Of a stretch of DNA of 64,000 bases, positions 16,456-24,600 are shown piece by piece. Numbering within the stretch: the first letter of the stretch is position 1; every line of letters begins with the position of its first letter. The position numbers and the translations under genes were made by a program. This DNA is from RBG-16-57-9 sp964529745 (GTDB lineage Archaea > Thermoproteota > Bathyarchaeia > TCS64). The stretch is from assembly GCA_964529745.1 (NCBI GenBank), contig CAZGZR010000003.1, forward strand, positions 1-64,000, given 5' to 3'. The notes under the pieces are model-generated. The model was not told where the DNA came from. It searched no databases and saw only the letters and a list, made by a program, of their open reading frames with translations.

Positions 16456-17757
16456 TTAAATCTTTAACTTGTTCAAGCTGCCATCGATGACCTTCAAGCC
16501 GTTCATGTAGGGCTGCAGCGCCTTCGGCACACTCACGGTGCCGTCCTCCCGCTGGTACTGCTCTACGACGGCGATCATGGTCCGGCTCGTCGCCATGGCC
16601 GTGTTGTTTAGGGTGTGGACGAATCCCTCAGGCGGCGCTCCCTCCTTTAGCCGGTACTTCACGTTGAGGCGACGCGCCTGATAGTCGGTGCAGTTGCTGT
16701 TGGAACCGATCTCACGGAACTCGTCGTCGGCCATCCACACCTCTGTGTCGTACTTCTTGGCTGCTATGATGCCTATGTCGCCTGTGCAGACGTTGACGAC
16801 CCTGTAGTGGAGTCCAAGTCCCTGGTAGAGTTCCTCGCAGTTCTTCTGAAGCTCCTCGTGTAGCTCCCAGCTCTGCTCAGGCAGAGAGAATATGAACTGC
16901 TCGACTTTATGGAATTGATGCACCCTGAAGAGGCCCTTAGTGTACTTACCGTGGGCGCCCACCTCCCGCCTGAAACATGGGCTTACCCCGCAGAGCCTGA
17001 TGGGCAGGTCCTCGGCGAGAAGCGTCTCATCCTGGAGCATGGCCGCCATGGCATGCTCGCTCGTCGCTATGAGGTAGAGGTCCTCATCTTCGACTTTGTA
17101 CATGACAGACTCGAAGTCAGCGAGATCGGTGACCCCCTCGTAGGCGGCACGCCTGATCATGTAGGGGGGCACGATGAGGCTGTACCCTTTCTTGATTAGG
17201 TGGTTGACGGCGTACCGCTGGATCGCGAGGTCTAGGAGCGCTAACTCGTTCCTGAGATAGTAGAAGCCCGAGCCGGCTGCCTTGGCCGCCCGCTCGAAGT
17301 CGGCGATTCCCAGCGCGGTGACTATCTCCGCGTGGCTCTTGGGCTTGAAACCGAAATCCGGCGGTTTACCCCACCGTTTGATCTCGACGTTGTCGTGCTC
17401 ATCCTCCCCGTAGGGAACTGACTCGTTGAGCATGTTGGGCAGCCGCATCAATCCGTCGCGGAGCATCTCCTGGCTCTCGCTCATCTGAGACTCTAGCACG
17501 CGGAGCTGTGAGGGTATCTCCGAGGCCTCCTTCTTGAGGCTGGAGGCGTCGCCGCCCTCCTTCATCACCTTACCGATCTCGCTGGATATCTGGTTCCTCC
17601 TCCGGCGTAGATCGTTGACCCTCTGCGTGAGCTCCCGCCACTTCCTGTCTGTCTCTATGACGTGGTCTAGGAGCTCAAGCTTCTCGGGGTCCTTTCTTCT
17701 GGCCAGGTTTTCCCGAACCTTCTCGGGTTGTTCTCTGATGAGCTTTATATCTAGCAT
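16456..17757 (-). CDS. serS: Seryl-tRNA synthetase
   Basis: Charges tRNASer (and tRNASec where present). The N-terminal 110 residues form the long coiled-coil tRNA-binding arm (RKWRELTQRVNDLRRRRNQ). The class II core follows, with motif 2 FRREVGAHGKYTKGLFRVHQF and motif 3 TSRTMIAVVEQYQRED. It is the common bacterial/eukaryotic-type SerRS, not the rare methanogen form. ATG 17757 (MLDIKLIREQPE) is chosen over the TTG at 17772. It has 433 residues, which is normal. Confidence 0.95.
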   Translation of the reverse strand: MLDIKLIREQPEKVRENLARRKDPEKLELLDHVIETDRKWRELTQRVNDLRRRRNQISSEIGKVMKEGGDASSLKKEASEIPSQLRVLESQMSESQEMLRDGLMRLPNMLNESVPYGEDEHDNVEIKRWGKPPDFGFKPKSHAEIVTALGIADFERAAKAAGSGFYYLRNELALLDLAIQRYAVNHLIKKGYSLIVPPYMIRRAAYEGVTDLADFESVMYKVEDEDLYLIATSEHAMAAMLQDETLLAEDLPIRLCGVSPCFRREVGAHGKYTKGLFRVHQFHKVEQFIFSLPEQSWELHEELQKNCEELYQGLGLHYRVVNVCTGDIGIIAAKKYDTEVWMADDEFREIGSNSNCTDYQARRLNVKYRLKEGAPPEGFVHTLNNTAMATSRTMIAVVEQYQREDGTVSVPKALQPYMNGLKVIDGSLNKLKI

Positions 17758-17774
17758 CCTAAGCCCACGCAACC

Positions 17775-17888
17775 ATGGTGTACGCCTTACCCTCTTTTAG
17801 AAGTTGTGTGTTAGCCAGCGACTACGATGACGCCGCTAAGATATCGATCCTCGAATCCGTGAAGGGCGACCCAAACCCCATCCTGTAG
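17775..17888 (+). CDS. Possible 37-residue ORF divergent from serS
   Basis: ATG 17775 to TAG 17886-17888. The second half (SDYDDAAKISILESVKGDPNP) reads like protein, but no family is recognised. The gene would overlap the serS promoter region and has no clear TATA box of its own. It may be chance or a remnant of a longer gene. Confidence 0.2.
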   Translation: MVYALPSFRSCVLASDYDDAAKISILESVKGDPNPIL

Positions 17889-17980
17889 TTAACAACAAAT
17901 CCACTTTCACCCAGCCCCGACACTCAAACCCGTGCGTTCCGCTTAAAAACCGTTCACGCAACAAGGATTCAGTGTAACTC

Positions 17981-18166
17981 TTGTCAACATACGAGGTCGG
18001 TGCCTTCGAGGCCCTGGAGTGGGCGTGGAACCTGTTGAGAGTAAACGACGGCGTAAACATCGAGGAGGCTGCAAAGCACATCCAAGATATGTTGTTGACT
18101 CTCAGTAACGGCACTCCGGTTAACTTCCAGCAGAGGGCGATCGCCCTCAGAAACGTGCCACAGTAG
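17981..18166 (+). CDS. Small hypothetical protein
   Basis: A 61-residue protein from TTG 17981, mostly helical (VGAFEALEWAWNLLRV, NIEEAAKHIQDMLLTLSNG). A TATA-like CTTAAAAACC at 17942-17951 is about 30 bp upstream, the usual distance for a very short leader. No family is recognised. The size, the helical pattern and the alanine/leucine spacing suggest a small dimerising protein. It sits alone between serS and the amidohydrolase. Confidence 0.5.
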   Translation: MSTYEVGAFEALEWAWNLLRVNDGVNIEEAAKHIQDMLLTLSNGTPVNFQQRAIALRNVPQ

Positions 18167-18208
18167 TTAATCCCTTAAGCGGGTGGATTTCATTCTATCT
18201 GAACCACG

Positions 18209-19441
18209 TTGACCGCGTATAAGGTGTTCACCGGAGCCAGGCTCATAGACGGGACGGGCGTCAAACCGGTGGAGGACGCATCCATAATAGTCGAGGGGGA
18301 CAGGATCAAGGAAGCTGGTAAGGGCCTCGACGCACCGAAAGACGCCGAGGTGATCGACGCCGCGGGGAGGACCCTGATGCCCGGGCTCATCGACAGCCAC
18401 GTACATCTCTGCAGCAACGGCGACCCCGACATCCTGAGGATGATACATTACCCCATGGGTATGCTTCAGCTGTTCGGGTACAGGAACGCGTTGAACGAGC
18501 TTGAGGCGGGCTTCACCACCGTACGCGACATGGGCGCGCCCCACGGGTTCGCCTTGAGCCTCAGACAGGCAGTGGAGGCCGGAGTCGTCAAGGGGCCCCG
18601 GATAGTGGCGCCGGGCAAGGTCATAAGCATGACTGGCGGCCATGCCGACTTCCACCTGGCCAGCGGCCTCAGCTTCGAGGGGATGAGCAGGATCGCCGAC
18701 GGCGTCGCCGACTGCCGCAGGGCGGCGAGGGAGCAGCTCAGGGACGGCGCCGACTTCGTCAAGATATGCAGCAGCGGGGGAGTCATGTCCCCAACCGACC
18801 CCGTGGACACACCCCAGTTCACACCCGAGGAGATCGAGGCCATGGTCTACGAGGCGGCTTGCGTCGGCAGGACCGTCGCCAGCCACGCCCACGGCGCCAC
18901 GGGCATCAAGAACGCCGTGCTAGCCGGAGTCAAGACCATAGAGCACGGAAGCCTCGTGGACGACGAGGCGGTCAAGCTCATGGCCCAGCGGGGATGCTTC
19001 CACGTGCCCACCCTGGTGGCCGGGTGGAACATAGTGCAGCACGGCAAGGAGGCCGGGATACCGGCGTACGCCGTGGACAAGGCCGAGGAGATCGCCCACG
19101 AGGTCAGGAAGAACGTCATGAGAAGCCATGGGGGAGGCGTGAAGGTGGCCATGGGCACGGACGCCGGGACGCCGTTCAACAGGCACGGCTGCAACGCCCA
19201 GGAGATAACCCACCTCGTTGACGCAGGGTTCACCCCCATGGAGGCCATAGTGGCCGCGACAAAGACGGGCTCCGAGTGCATCGGGCTGGAGAAGCAGGTA
19301 GGGACCATTGAGCCCGGTAAGCTGGCGGACCTAATCGTCGTAGAGGGCGACCCCCTGAAAGACATCAAGGTCCTTGAAGGAAAAGCCAACATCCTCCTGG
19401 TGTTGAAGGGCGGCGTAGTCGAGGTCAACAGGGGCATATAG
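18209..19441 (+). CDS. Metal-dependent amidohydrolase, prolidase/imidazolonepropionase type
   Basis: A TIM-barrel amidohydrolase of 410 residues. Metal ligands are HVH at 64-66 (MPGLIDSHVHL), a carboxylated-lysine candidate in DFVKICSSGG, histidines in VASHAHG and KTIEHGS, and the catalytic Asp in MGTDAGTPF. This arrangement belongs to the Xaa-Pro dipeptidase / aryldialkylphosphatase-related group, which splits dipeptides or cyclic amides. The start is TTG 18209, with no ATG nearby. It ends one base before the comB-like start, so the two are likely cotranscribed. Confidence 0.85.
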   Translation: MTAYKVFTGARLIDGTGVKPVEDASIIVEGDRIKEAGKGLDAPKDAEVIDAAGRTLMPGLIDSHVHLCSNGDPDILRMIHYPMGMLQLFGYRNALNELEAGFTTVRDMGAPHGFALSLRQAVEAGVVKGPRIVAPGKVISMTGGHADFHLASGLSFEGMSRIADGVADCRRAAREQLRDGADFVKICSSGGVMSPTDPVDTPQFTPEEIEAMVYEAACVGRTVASHAHGATGIKNAVLAGVKTIEHGSLVDDEAVKLMAQRGCFHVPTLVAGWNIVQHGKEAGIPAYAVDKAEEIAHEVRKNVMRSHGGGVKVAMGTDAGTPFNRHGCNAQEITHLVDAGFTPMEAIVAATKTGSECIGLEKQVGTIEPGKLADLIVVEGDPLKDIKVLEGKANILLVLKGGVVEVNRGI

Positions 19442-19442
19442 C

Positions 19443-20123
19443 GTGGAGATACTGCGGCTCAGCCTCGTCGAGGGCTCCAAGAAGGCGAGGGGGCTAACGG
19501 TAGTCATAGACGTGTTCAGGGCCTTCACCACTGCCGCCTACGTCATGGCCAACGGGGCCGAGTGCATCCACCCCGTGGGCAGCCTCGACGAGGCTTTCAG
19601 GCTCAAGGAGCTGCACCCTGACTGGGTCCTCATGGGTGAGCGAGGGGGCAAGAAGGTCCCCGGCTTCGACTACGGGAACAGCCCCCACGAGGTGAGCCGG
19701 GTTGACTTCACTGGGCGCACGGTGGTCCAGACGACGAGCGCGGGCACCCAGGGCATAGTCAACGCCTCCGGGGCGGAGGAGATACTGCTGGGCAGCTTCG
19801 TGACGGCGGACGCCATAGTGGATTACATCAAGAGGAAGAACCCGGAGACCGTTAGCCTCGTAGCGATGGGCTGGGGAGGACGCGTGAGGAGCCCGGAGGA
19901 CGAGAGCCTCGCCGAGTACATAGAGGAGAGGCTCAAAGGAATTGAACCCGACTTCGCCTCCATGAAGCAGAGGATCAGGAGGCACCCGCAGGGCGCCAAG
20001 TTCTTCGATCCCGGGCAGCCCGAGTTCGTGGAGGGCGACTTCCACCTCGCCATGGCCCTCAACAGGTTCAGTTTCTGCCTCAGGGTCGTGCCCGGGGACC
20101 CTCCCAGCGTAGAGAAGGCGTAG
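19443..20123 (+). CDS. comB: ComB-family 2-phosphosulfolactate phosphatase-like protein
   Basis: ComB removes phosphate from 2-phosphosulfolactate in coenzyme M synthesis in methanogens, but homologs occur in many non-methanogens. The conserved start VVIDVFRAFTTAAYVMANGAE, the QTTSAGTQG loop and DESLAEYIEERL are all present in the 226 residues (GTG start). The other coenzyme M genes are not in the window, so the substrate here is uncertain. The pairing with an amidohydrolase is unusual. Confidence 0.8.
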   Translation: MEILRLSLVEGSKKARGLTVVIDVFRAFTTAAYVMANGAECIHPVGSLDEAFRLKELHPDWVLMGERGGKKVPGFDYGNSPHEVSRVDFTGRTVVQTTSAGTQGIVNASGAEEILLGSFVTADAIVDYIKRKNPETVSLVAMGWGGRVRSPEDESLAEYIEERLKGIEPDFASMKQRIRRHPQGAKFFDPGQPEFVEGDFHLAMALNRFSFCLRVVPGDPPSVEKA

Positions 20124-20168
20124 ACCGGCAGATTCTTTTCCCGGTTTCCACTCTGTTCAATACATGAG

Positions 20169-20594
20169 ATGAAGGTCTCAAGCATCATGATCCGGGACCC
20201 TGTGATGGTGGACCCGGACACCCCGTGCAGGCAGCTGTCCAAGCTTATGCGTAAAAAAGGCATCGGCTCCGTGATCGTGGTGAAGGACGGCTTCCCCGTC
20301 GGCGTCGTCACCGAGCGCGACCTGGTCCACAGGGTCCTGGCGGAGGGCAGAGACCCCGATAAATGCGTCGCTGACCAGATCTGCACCAAACCCGTGGTTG
20401 CCATCAGCATACACGCAGACGTGGACCTGGCCGTGGACATGATGAACGAGTACGGCATCCGCCGGCTGGTGGTGGTGGACGAGAAGGACAAGCTGGAAGG
20501 GATACTCACCACCGACGACATCGCCAGAAACCTCAGGAACATGTCCGAGGAGCTCGCCGTCAAGTACGTGACGTTGTCACGCAGAAACCGCTGA
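20169..20594 (+). CDS. Two-CBS-domain protein
   Basis: A 141-residue soluble protein made of a tandem CBS pair (about 5-60 and 71-127). The repeated pattern is a short strand, a helix, and GSVIVVKDGFPVGVVTERDLV in the first copy and RRLVVVDEKDKLEGILTTDDI in the second. Such pairs bind AMP/ATP or S-adenosyl ligands and act as energy sensors or inhibitors of a partner enzyme. No partner domain is fused. A spurious ATG at 20164 leads directly to a stop, so 20169 is used. Confidence 0.88.
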   Translation: MKVSSIMIRDPVMVDPDTPCRQLSKLMRKKGIGSVIVVKDGFPVGVVTERDLVHRVLAEGRDPDKCVADQICTKPVVAISIHADVDLAVDMMNEYGIRRLVVVDEKDKLEGILTTDDIARNLRNMSEELAVKYVTLSRRNR

Positions 20595-20600
20595 AACCAG

Positions 20601-20824
20601 TCACTCGGGCTGTATGACGTCGAAGACGACGCCCGAGGGGTTCCTGAAGTAGAGGCTGCCCTCAAATTCATCCACAATGTCTAAGTCCAAGAGTATCTTC
20701 GTAGAATTTCATCTATTTTTAAGAGGTTTTCAACGCCTATAGCGACGCACGGGTTGGCCCTAAACCTCATGAGAACCGCATCTGGTCCGTGATTTATATG
20801 GTGTGCCTGCCTAGTAACAAGTAC
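20601..20824 (-). pseudogene. Broken VOC (glyoxalase-fold) gene
   Basis: On the minus strand, one frame reads HHINHGPDAVLMRFRANP and then VAIGVENLLKIDEILRRYS. Another frame continues with EGSLYFRNPSGVVFDVIQPE before TGA. Both halves match consecutive parts of a VOC-fold metalloprotein, so a single frameshift near 20690 splits the gene. The N-terminal half is missing, and an in-frame stop blocks extension upstream. The 300-bp space between the CBS gene and the TFS-like gene is otherwise empty. Confidence 0.7.
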
Positions 20825-20863
20825 TTTTTAATGAGTATTTGGGTAAAATCCTATATTGAACCG

Positions 20864-20870
20864 TATATAC
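20864..20870 (+). promoter_or_regulatory. TATA box of the TFS-like gene
   Basis: TATATAC, with its centre 30 bp before the ATG at 20897. It predicts an almost leaderless message. Confidence 0.55.
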
Positions 20871-20896
20871 TAGATAGTGTTCTTGGGTGAACAAAA

Positions 20897-21214
20897 ATGG
20901 TAGAGTTCTGTGACCGCTGCGGAAGCTTCATGCGAGCCGGCGTCAAGGGCTACGAGTGCCCACGATGCGGGTGGACGAAGCAGGTCCAGGTCATAGAGGT
21001 CAAGGCGGGCCCAGCCGGTGAAGCAGAGCCTGTTTACGTCATGAGCGGCATCGAGAGCGCCATAGTAGTACAGAGGACTTGCCCCGAGTGCGGCAACCTG
21101 GAAGCCTACCGCAACATAACCGTCGCCCTGGGCGAGCACGCCGGCGTCAGCAGCGACCGAAGCGTCGAGAAGTTCAGGTGCACCAAGTGCGGCCACACCT
21201 GGATAGTCGGATAG
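20897..21214 (+). CDS. TFIIS/RpoM-like zinc protein (TFS paralog)
   Basis: A 105-residue protein with the two zinc ribbons of archaeal TFS: C5/C8/C21/C24 and C62/C65/C95/C98. TFS inserts its C-terminal hairpin into RNA polymerase to stimulate cleavage of backtracked RNA, using an Asp-Glu pair usually seen as SADEP. Here that hairpin reads GVSSDRSVEKF, keeping D87 but replacing the Glu with Arg (R88). The linker sequence also differs from canonical TFS. It may be a TFS4-like paralog that does not cleave but blocks polymerase, or a transcript-cleavage-deficient factor. A normal TFS is not in this window. Confidence 0.82.
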   Translation: MVEFCDRCGSFMRAGVKGYECPRCGWTKQVQVIEVKAGPAGEAEPVYVMSGIESAIVVQRTCPECGNLEAYRNITVALGEHAGVSSDRSVEKFRCTKCGHTWIVG

Positions 21215-21649
21215 CTACCTCCTGTTCACCTTCACGTTAATCGGTATTCCCTGCTCGACGCTCTGGCTCACGACGCAAAAGTCCTCGAATAATCCCATGC
21301 ACCTCTCGTACTGTGAGTCATACCCCTGGGCTACCTCTGGGCTGATCTCCACATCGATCTCGGCTATACGCCACCGCCCCTCGTCGTTACGCCTCATGAC
21401 GCCCTCCACCTTGGTCTCGATCTCCCCCACCTCGGCCCTGGCCTTCTGGAGGCAGAACAAGAGGCTCGCCGTGAGGCAGTTTCCCATGGCTGCCGCCAGT
21501 ACCTTGCCGGCGTTGGGGCCGCTGTTACATCCCACAGGATCAGGCTCATCCATGTAGAGGGGCTCGACGCCCTCTAGGCCGAAGTCCACCTCGAACCTGA
21601 ATCCTCCCTGTCTCCTCAAGGAGACCATGAAGTTACGTTCCTCGCTCAA
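21215..21649 (-). CDS. OsmC-family peroxide-detoxifying protein
   Basis: OsmC/Ohr proteins reduce organic hydroperoxides with two active-site cysteines. Here these are in MGNCLTASLLF (near residue 58) and DFCVVSQSVEQG (near 123). The swapped-dimer pattern with GPNAGKVLAAAMGNC is typical. The 144-residue length is standard. Start is TTG 21649. The stop codon abuts the TFS-like stop, so the two genes converge with no gap. Confidence 0.88.
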   Translation of the reverse strand: MSEERNFMVSLRRQGGFRFEVDFGLEGVEPLYMDEPDPVGCNSGPNAGKVLAAAMGNCLTASLLFCLQKARAEVGEIETKVEGVMRRNDEGRWRIAEIDVEISPEVAQGYDSQYERCMGLFEDFCVVSQSVEQGIPINVKVNRR

Positions 21650-21785
21650 TCGAATCCCTTATGCATGAACAACGGCAAATATAAGGCTGAGAGTCATCCA
21701 ACCAAAGATGAGTCCGCTTTCTAATACGAACGTGCTTGAGGGAAACCATAAAGCCCGGTGGCGCCGGTTTTAAGCCGTGTCAACC

Positions 21786-22253
21786 ATGCGCCGCGGCGAA
21801 AAGGAGATCAAGGAGAAGGTCGTAATCGAGGAGGTGCTCAGGGAGAACCGGGTGGGCAGGCTGGGCACGGCCGTCGATGGACGCCCCTACGTGGTCCCCA
21901 TGAACTTCGTCTACACCGACGGCAGGATAATCCTTCACACCCACAGGGACGGCAAGAAGGTCAAGGACATACGGCGTAACCCCCGTGTCTGCTTCGAGGT
22001 GGACGGCGGCGAGATGATTGAAGGCGGCGATCCCTGCGAGTACAGCTGGAGGTACAGGAGCGTCATCGCCACGGGGACCGCCGTCATCGTTGAGGAACCT
22101 GAGGAGAAGCTAAAGGCGCTGCGTCTTCTCAGCGATAAATATGCTTTCGGCAAGGGCAGGAGGTTGGACCTGGAGAAGGTGTCGAGGTTCGGGGATCTGG
22201 TCGTCGTGGAGATGAGGGTGGAGGAGATGACTGGGAAGAAGAGCCCCGCCTAG
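21786..22253 (+). CDS. Pyridoxamine 5'-phosphate oxidase-fold flavoprotein
   Basis: A split-beta-barrel flavin-binding protein of 155 residues, of the type annotated as nitroimidazole-resistance or FMN-binding protein. The MRRGEKEI start, LGTAVDGRPYVVPMNFVY (substrate/flavin strand) and LHTHRDGKKVKDIRRNPRVCFEVD match the family. F420 or FMN could be the cofactor. ATG 21786 is used; GTG 21777 is possible. It is a single gene with no clear operon partner. Confidence 0.85.
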   Translation: MRRGEKEIKEKVVIEEVLRENRVGRLGTAVDGRPYVVPMNFVYTDGRIILHTHRDGKKVKDIRRNPRVCFEVDGGEMIEGGDPCEYSWRYRSVIATGTAVIVEEPEEKLKALRLLSDKYAFGKGRRLDLEKVSRFGDLVVVEMRVEEMTGKKSPA

Positions 22254-22390
22254 GAGTGCTTTTTCTGGTTTGGTCTTGTGTCAGGTTACTTGTAATCTCG
22301 GGATTTTTTTTGTGGTTGAGGTTGGGGAGGGTCGTGCTGAGGAGGGGGGGTTTTCGTTGTTTTCGGCTGTGTCCTGACGAGCGAAGCGTC

Positions 22391-22397
22391 TATATAT
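22391..22397 (+). promoter_or_regulatory. TATA box of the YwbE-like gene
   Basis: TATATAT centred 28 bp before the ATG at 22422, implying a leaderless mRNA. The 130 bases upstream (22256-22385) are an odd T- and G-rich, low-complexity stretch with no ORF I would support. Confidence 0.5.
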
Positions 22398-22421
22398 CGG
22401 TGACGTTGCTGTTGGGCTGTT

Positions 22422-22631
22422 ATGGCCGCGGATGGGCGTGTCAGGGGGAACGTGAGGCCGGGCACGGAGGTCTTGGTGGTGCTTAAGCGTGACCAGCGGA
22501 CCGGTAAGCTGACTCGCGGAACGGTCAAGGACGTCCTGACGAACTCCCGGCGCCACCCCCACGGGATAAAGGTCCGTCTCCTTGACGGTAGGGTGGGGCG
22601 GGTGCAGAAGATTCTCGCCCAGGGACGCTAG
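22422..22631 (+). CDS. YwbE-family small beta-barrel protein
   Basis: A 69-residue basic protein. The sequence VRPGTEVLVVLKRDQRTGKLTRGTVKDVLTNS and the ending DGRVGRVQKIL match the YwbE family, whose function is unknown. The repeated short strands and the positive charge suggest a KOW/SH3-like nucleic-acid-binding barrel. The stop overlaps the convergent DUF gene by 4 bases. Confidence 0.8.
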   Translation: MAADGRVRGNVRPGTEVLVVLKRDQRTGKLTRGTVKDVLTNSRRHPHGIKVRLLDGRVGRVQKILAQGR

Positions 22632-23623
22632 ACGTACTTCTCCATGATGTCCGCGGGTATCTTTATCCTGAACCTGCAGGTGTCGCTGCCGTCGAAGACG
22701 CTCTGCAGCACCTCGGCCTCGGTCTCGGTGCCGAAGGCCACGTCGTACCTGAGCTTGCCGTAGCCGGCGCTGCAGTAGCACCACTCCACGGGGATCTCGG
22801 GTGAGCCGGCTAGCACGGCCTCCCTGGCCAGGGGGCAGTGGCACATGTAGTACCGTTTCATTAGGGGGTCCTTCTCCTTGAGGTACTCCGCTGGGCTATA
22901 CGGGAACTTTGTGTTGTAGATCCACTCGCCTTCCCTGACTCCTGCTAACAACTCCTGGTTGCCCCTGACGTGCTCCACTATCTCGGGGGTGATGACCTGC
23001 TCGTACCATACCTTGTCATCCCTGAGGTATTGCTCCAGCTCGGCGACGGCCTCGTCGTGCATCTTCTCGAGCCAGGCGTCTATGCTGCCCAGCTCCTCCA
23101 GCTGCCTCTTGAGCTCCATGAAGTTCTCGGGGTTGACCCTGTGGTGGTTGCCGGCGAGCACCCTACGGTAGACGTCTGGGCTCATCTCCTTCTCCAGCGC
23201 GTCCATGAGGCTCTTGGTGGCTTCGCAGTACGCCGCGGGCATGGAGCCCAGAGGCGGAGTCTTCACCTCGTTGAACACTTTTCCCTTTACGTCCTTTCCC
23301 GCTATCTCCTCCAGCCTCTCCGCGATGGAGGGCAGTATGTTACGGCCTCCGAGGATGGCGGCGAAGTATATCCAGACTTCCTTCATGTCGAGGAAGTAGA
23401 CGTAACGCGCCAGCGCGACGAGAGTGTCCTCCGTGTTCCTGCCCTCGTCCATGAGCCTCTGGACGTAACCCTTGAAGTCCTCCACGGAAGCCTCGGTCAG
23501 CTCTTTCCCCTCAGCCTCGAAGTACGCGGCGGCCTCTTCAACCGCGTCTACGGCAGCCTCCAACTGATCCCGGCTGACTCCACGTTCGACAAGGTACTCC
23601 GTGAACTCTTTCTTCTTCAGCAA
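22628..23623 (-). CDS. Cys-rich protein of unknown function, DUF6144-like
   Basis: A 331-residue soluble protein starting at TTG 23623. The N-terminal 250 residues are helical. The C-terminal part has CHCPLAREAV, WCYCSAGYG and the ending DTCRFRIKIP, the cysteine pattern of a group that includes DUF6144 and resembles L-2-amino-thiazoline-4-carboxylate hydrolase-type proteins. The membership is from memory of this motif and is not certain. The substrate is unknown. It is a single gene on the minus strand. Confidence 0.65.
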   Translation of the reverse strand: MLKKKEFTEYLVERGVSRDQLEAAVDAVEEAAAYFEAEGKELTEASVEDFKGYVQRLMDEGRNTEDTLVALARYVYFLDMKEVWIYFAAILGGRNILPSIAERLEEIAGKDVKGKVFNEVKTPPLGSMPAAYCEATKSLMDALEKEMSPDVYRRVLAGNHHRVNPENFMELKRQLEELGSIDAWLEKMHDEAVAELEQYLRDDKVWYEQVITPEIVEHVRGNQELLAGVREGEWIYNTKFPYSPAEYLKEKDPLMKRYYMCHCPLAREAVLAGSPEIPVEWCYCSAGYGKLRYDVAFGTETEAEVLQSVFDGSDTCRFRIKIPADIMEKYV

Positions 23624-23765
23624 CCCCGATCACCTGATACTATCTTCACCTAACGTAAAAACACGACTAAAAACCGGTGCATAACTTCAATGAACAATCC
23701 TTACGACAGCACGCACGTGAAGCTACCTTAAAAGCCCTATTACACCATTACAGGGTTGGGTAGCC

Positions 23766-24551
23766 ATGTCTGATCACTGGACTGAGAGCCTGTTCGAGAG
23801 GTATGCCGAGTTATACCTCAAGACGCTTGAGGAGCTCATCCCAAGCAGCATCGAGGACGCAGACGGCCTCGAAAACATATTCAACGAGAACGACATCCCC
23901 GGGGACGGGCTTGTGCTCGACCTAGCATGCGGAATCGGCAGACACAGCACAGCCCTGGCTCAGAAAGGATATAGGGTAGTAGGGATCGACGTCTCGGAGA
24001 CGTTCCTTGAGAGGGCGAGGATACTCGCGGAAGAGAGAGGCGTCGATGTCGAGTTCAGAAAAGGCGACATGAGGGCTATCGAGGAAAATCTGGGCGAACA
24101 CGCGGGAAGCTTCGACGCTGTGATTAACTTGTTCACATCCCTCGGCTATTACGACCGAGAAACAGACATCGACGTACTCAGGCAGCTCTACACGCTCACG
24201 AAGCGGGATGGGATCCTTGTTATCGACATCGCCAACCGCGACTGGATCATCAAAAACTTCGAGGCGAAGGACATCCTGTATCACGAAGACGGGAGAGTTC
24301 AGATAATGGAGCGGCGCTTAGACATGGAGGACTCCCGTCAACACAACACGTGGAGGTTCTACCTCAGGCAGGGGGAGGACTTGAAGCACTTGGAGACGTT
24401 CCATGTGGACCACATCCTCTACAGCCTCCACGAGCTGAAAAGCCTGATAGAGGCCGCTGGATGGACGTACAAGACGTGTTACGGGGAGTTCGATATGTCT
24501 CCCTTCGAGATGTACTCGCGCCGCATGATAATCGTCTCCCAGAAATATTAA
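23766..24551 (+). CDS. Class I SAM-dependent methyltransferase
   Basis: A Rossmann-fold methyltransferase of 261 residues. Motif I is LVLDLACGIGRHSTAL (about 50-65), followed by the acidic VVGIDVSETFL and the motif IV region FDAVINLFTSLGYY. A long C-terminal part with a beta-rich segment (TWRFYLRQ, FHVDHILYSLHELKSLI) matches bacterial/archaeal small-molecule methyltransferases. A second methyltransferase of the same kind lies 3 kb downstream. The TATA box CCTTAAAAG at 23725-23733 gives a short leader. Confidence 0.88.
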   Translation: MSDHWTESLFERYAELYLKTLEELIPSSIEDADGLENIFNENDIPGDGLVLDLACGIGRHSTALAQKGYRVVGIDVSETFLERARILAEERGVDVEFRKGDMRAIEENLGEHAGSFDAVINLFTSLGYYDRETDIDVLRQLYTLTKRDGILVIDIANRDWIIKNFEAKDILYHEDGRVQIMERRLDMEDSRQHNTWRFYLRQGEDLKHLETFHVDHILYSLHELKSLIEAAGWTYKTCYGEFDMSPFEMYSRRMIIVSQKY

Positions 24552-24600
24552 ACAATAGATCATCAACCCTAGACTGGTGCTTCCATGGTGGCTGCAAACG

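Noticed and set aside
22256..22385. T- and G-rich low-complexity stretch taken for a possible repeat or RNA gene
   Set aside because: No direct or inverted repeat of useful length and no tRNA-like fold was seen; it is reported only as unexplained sequence before the YwbE promoter.
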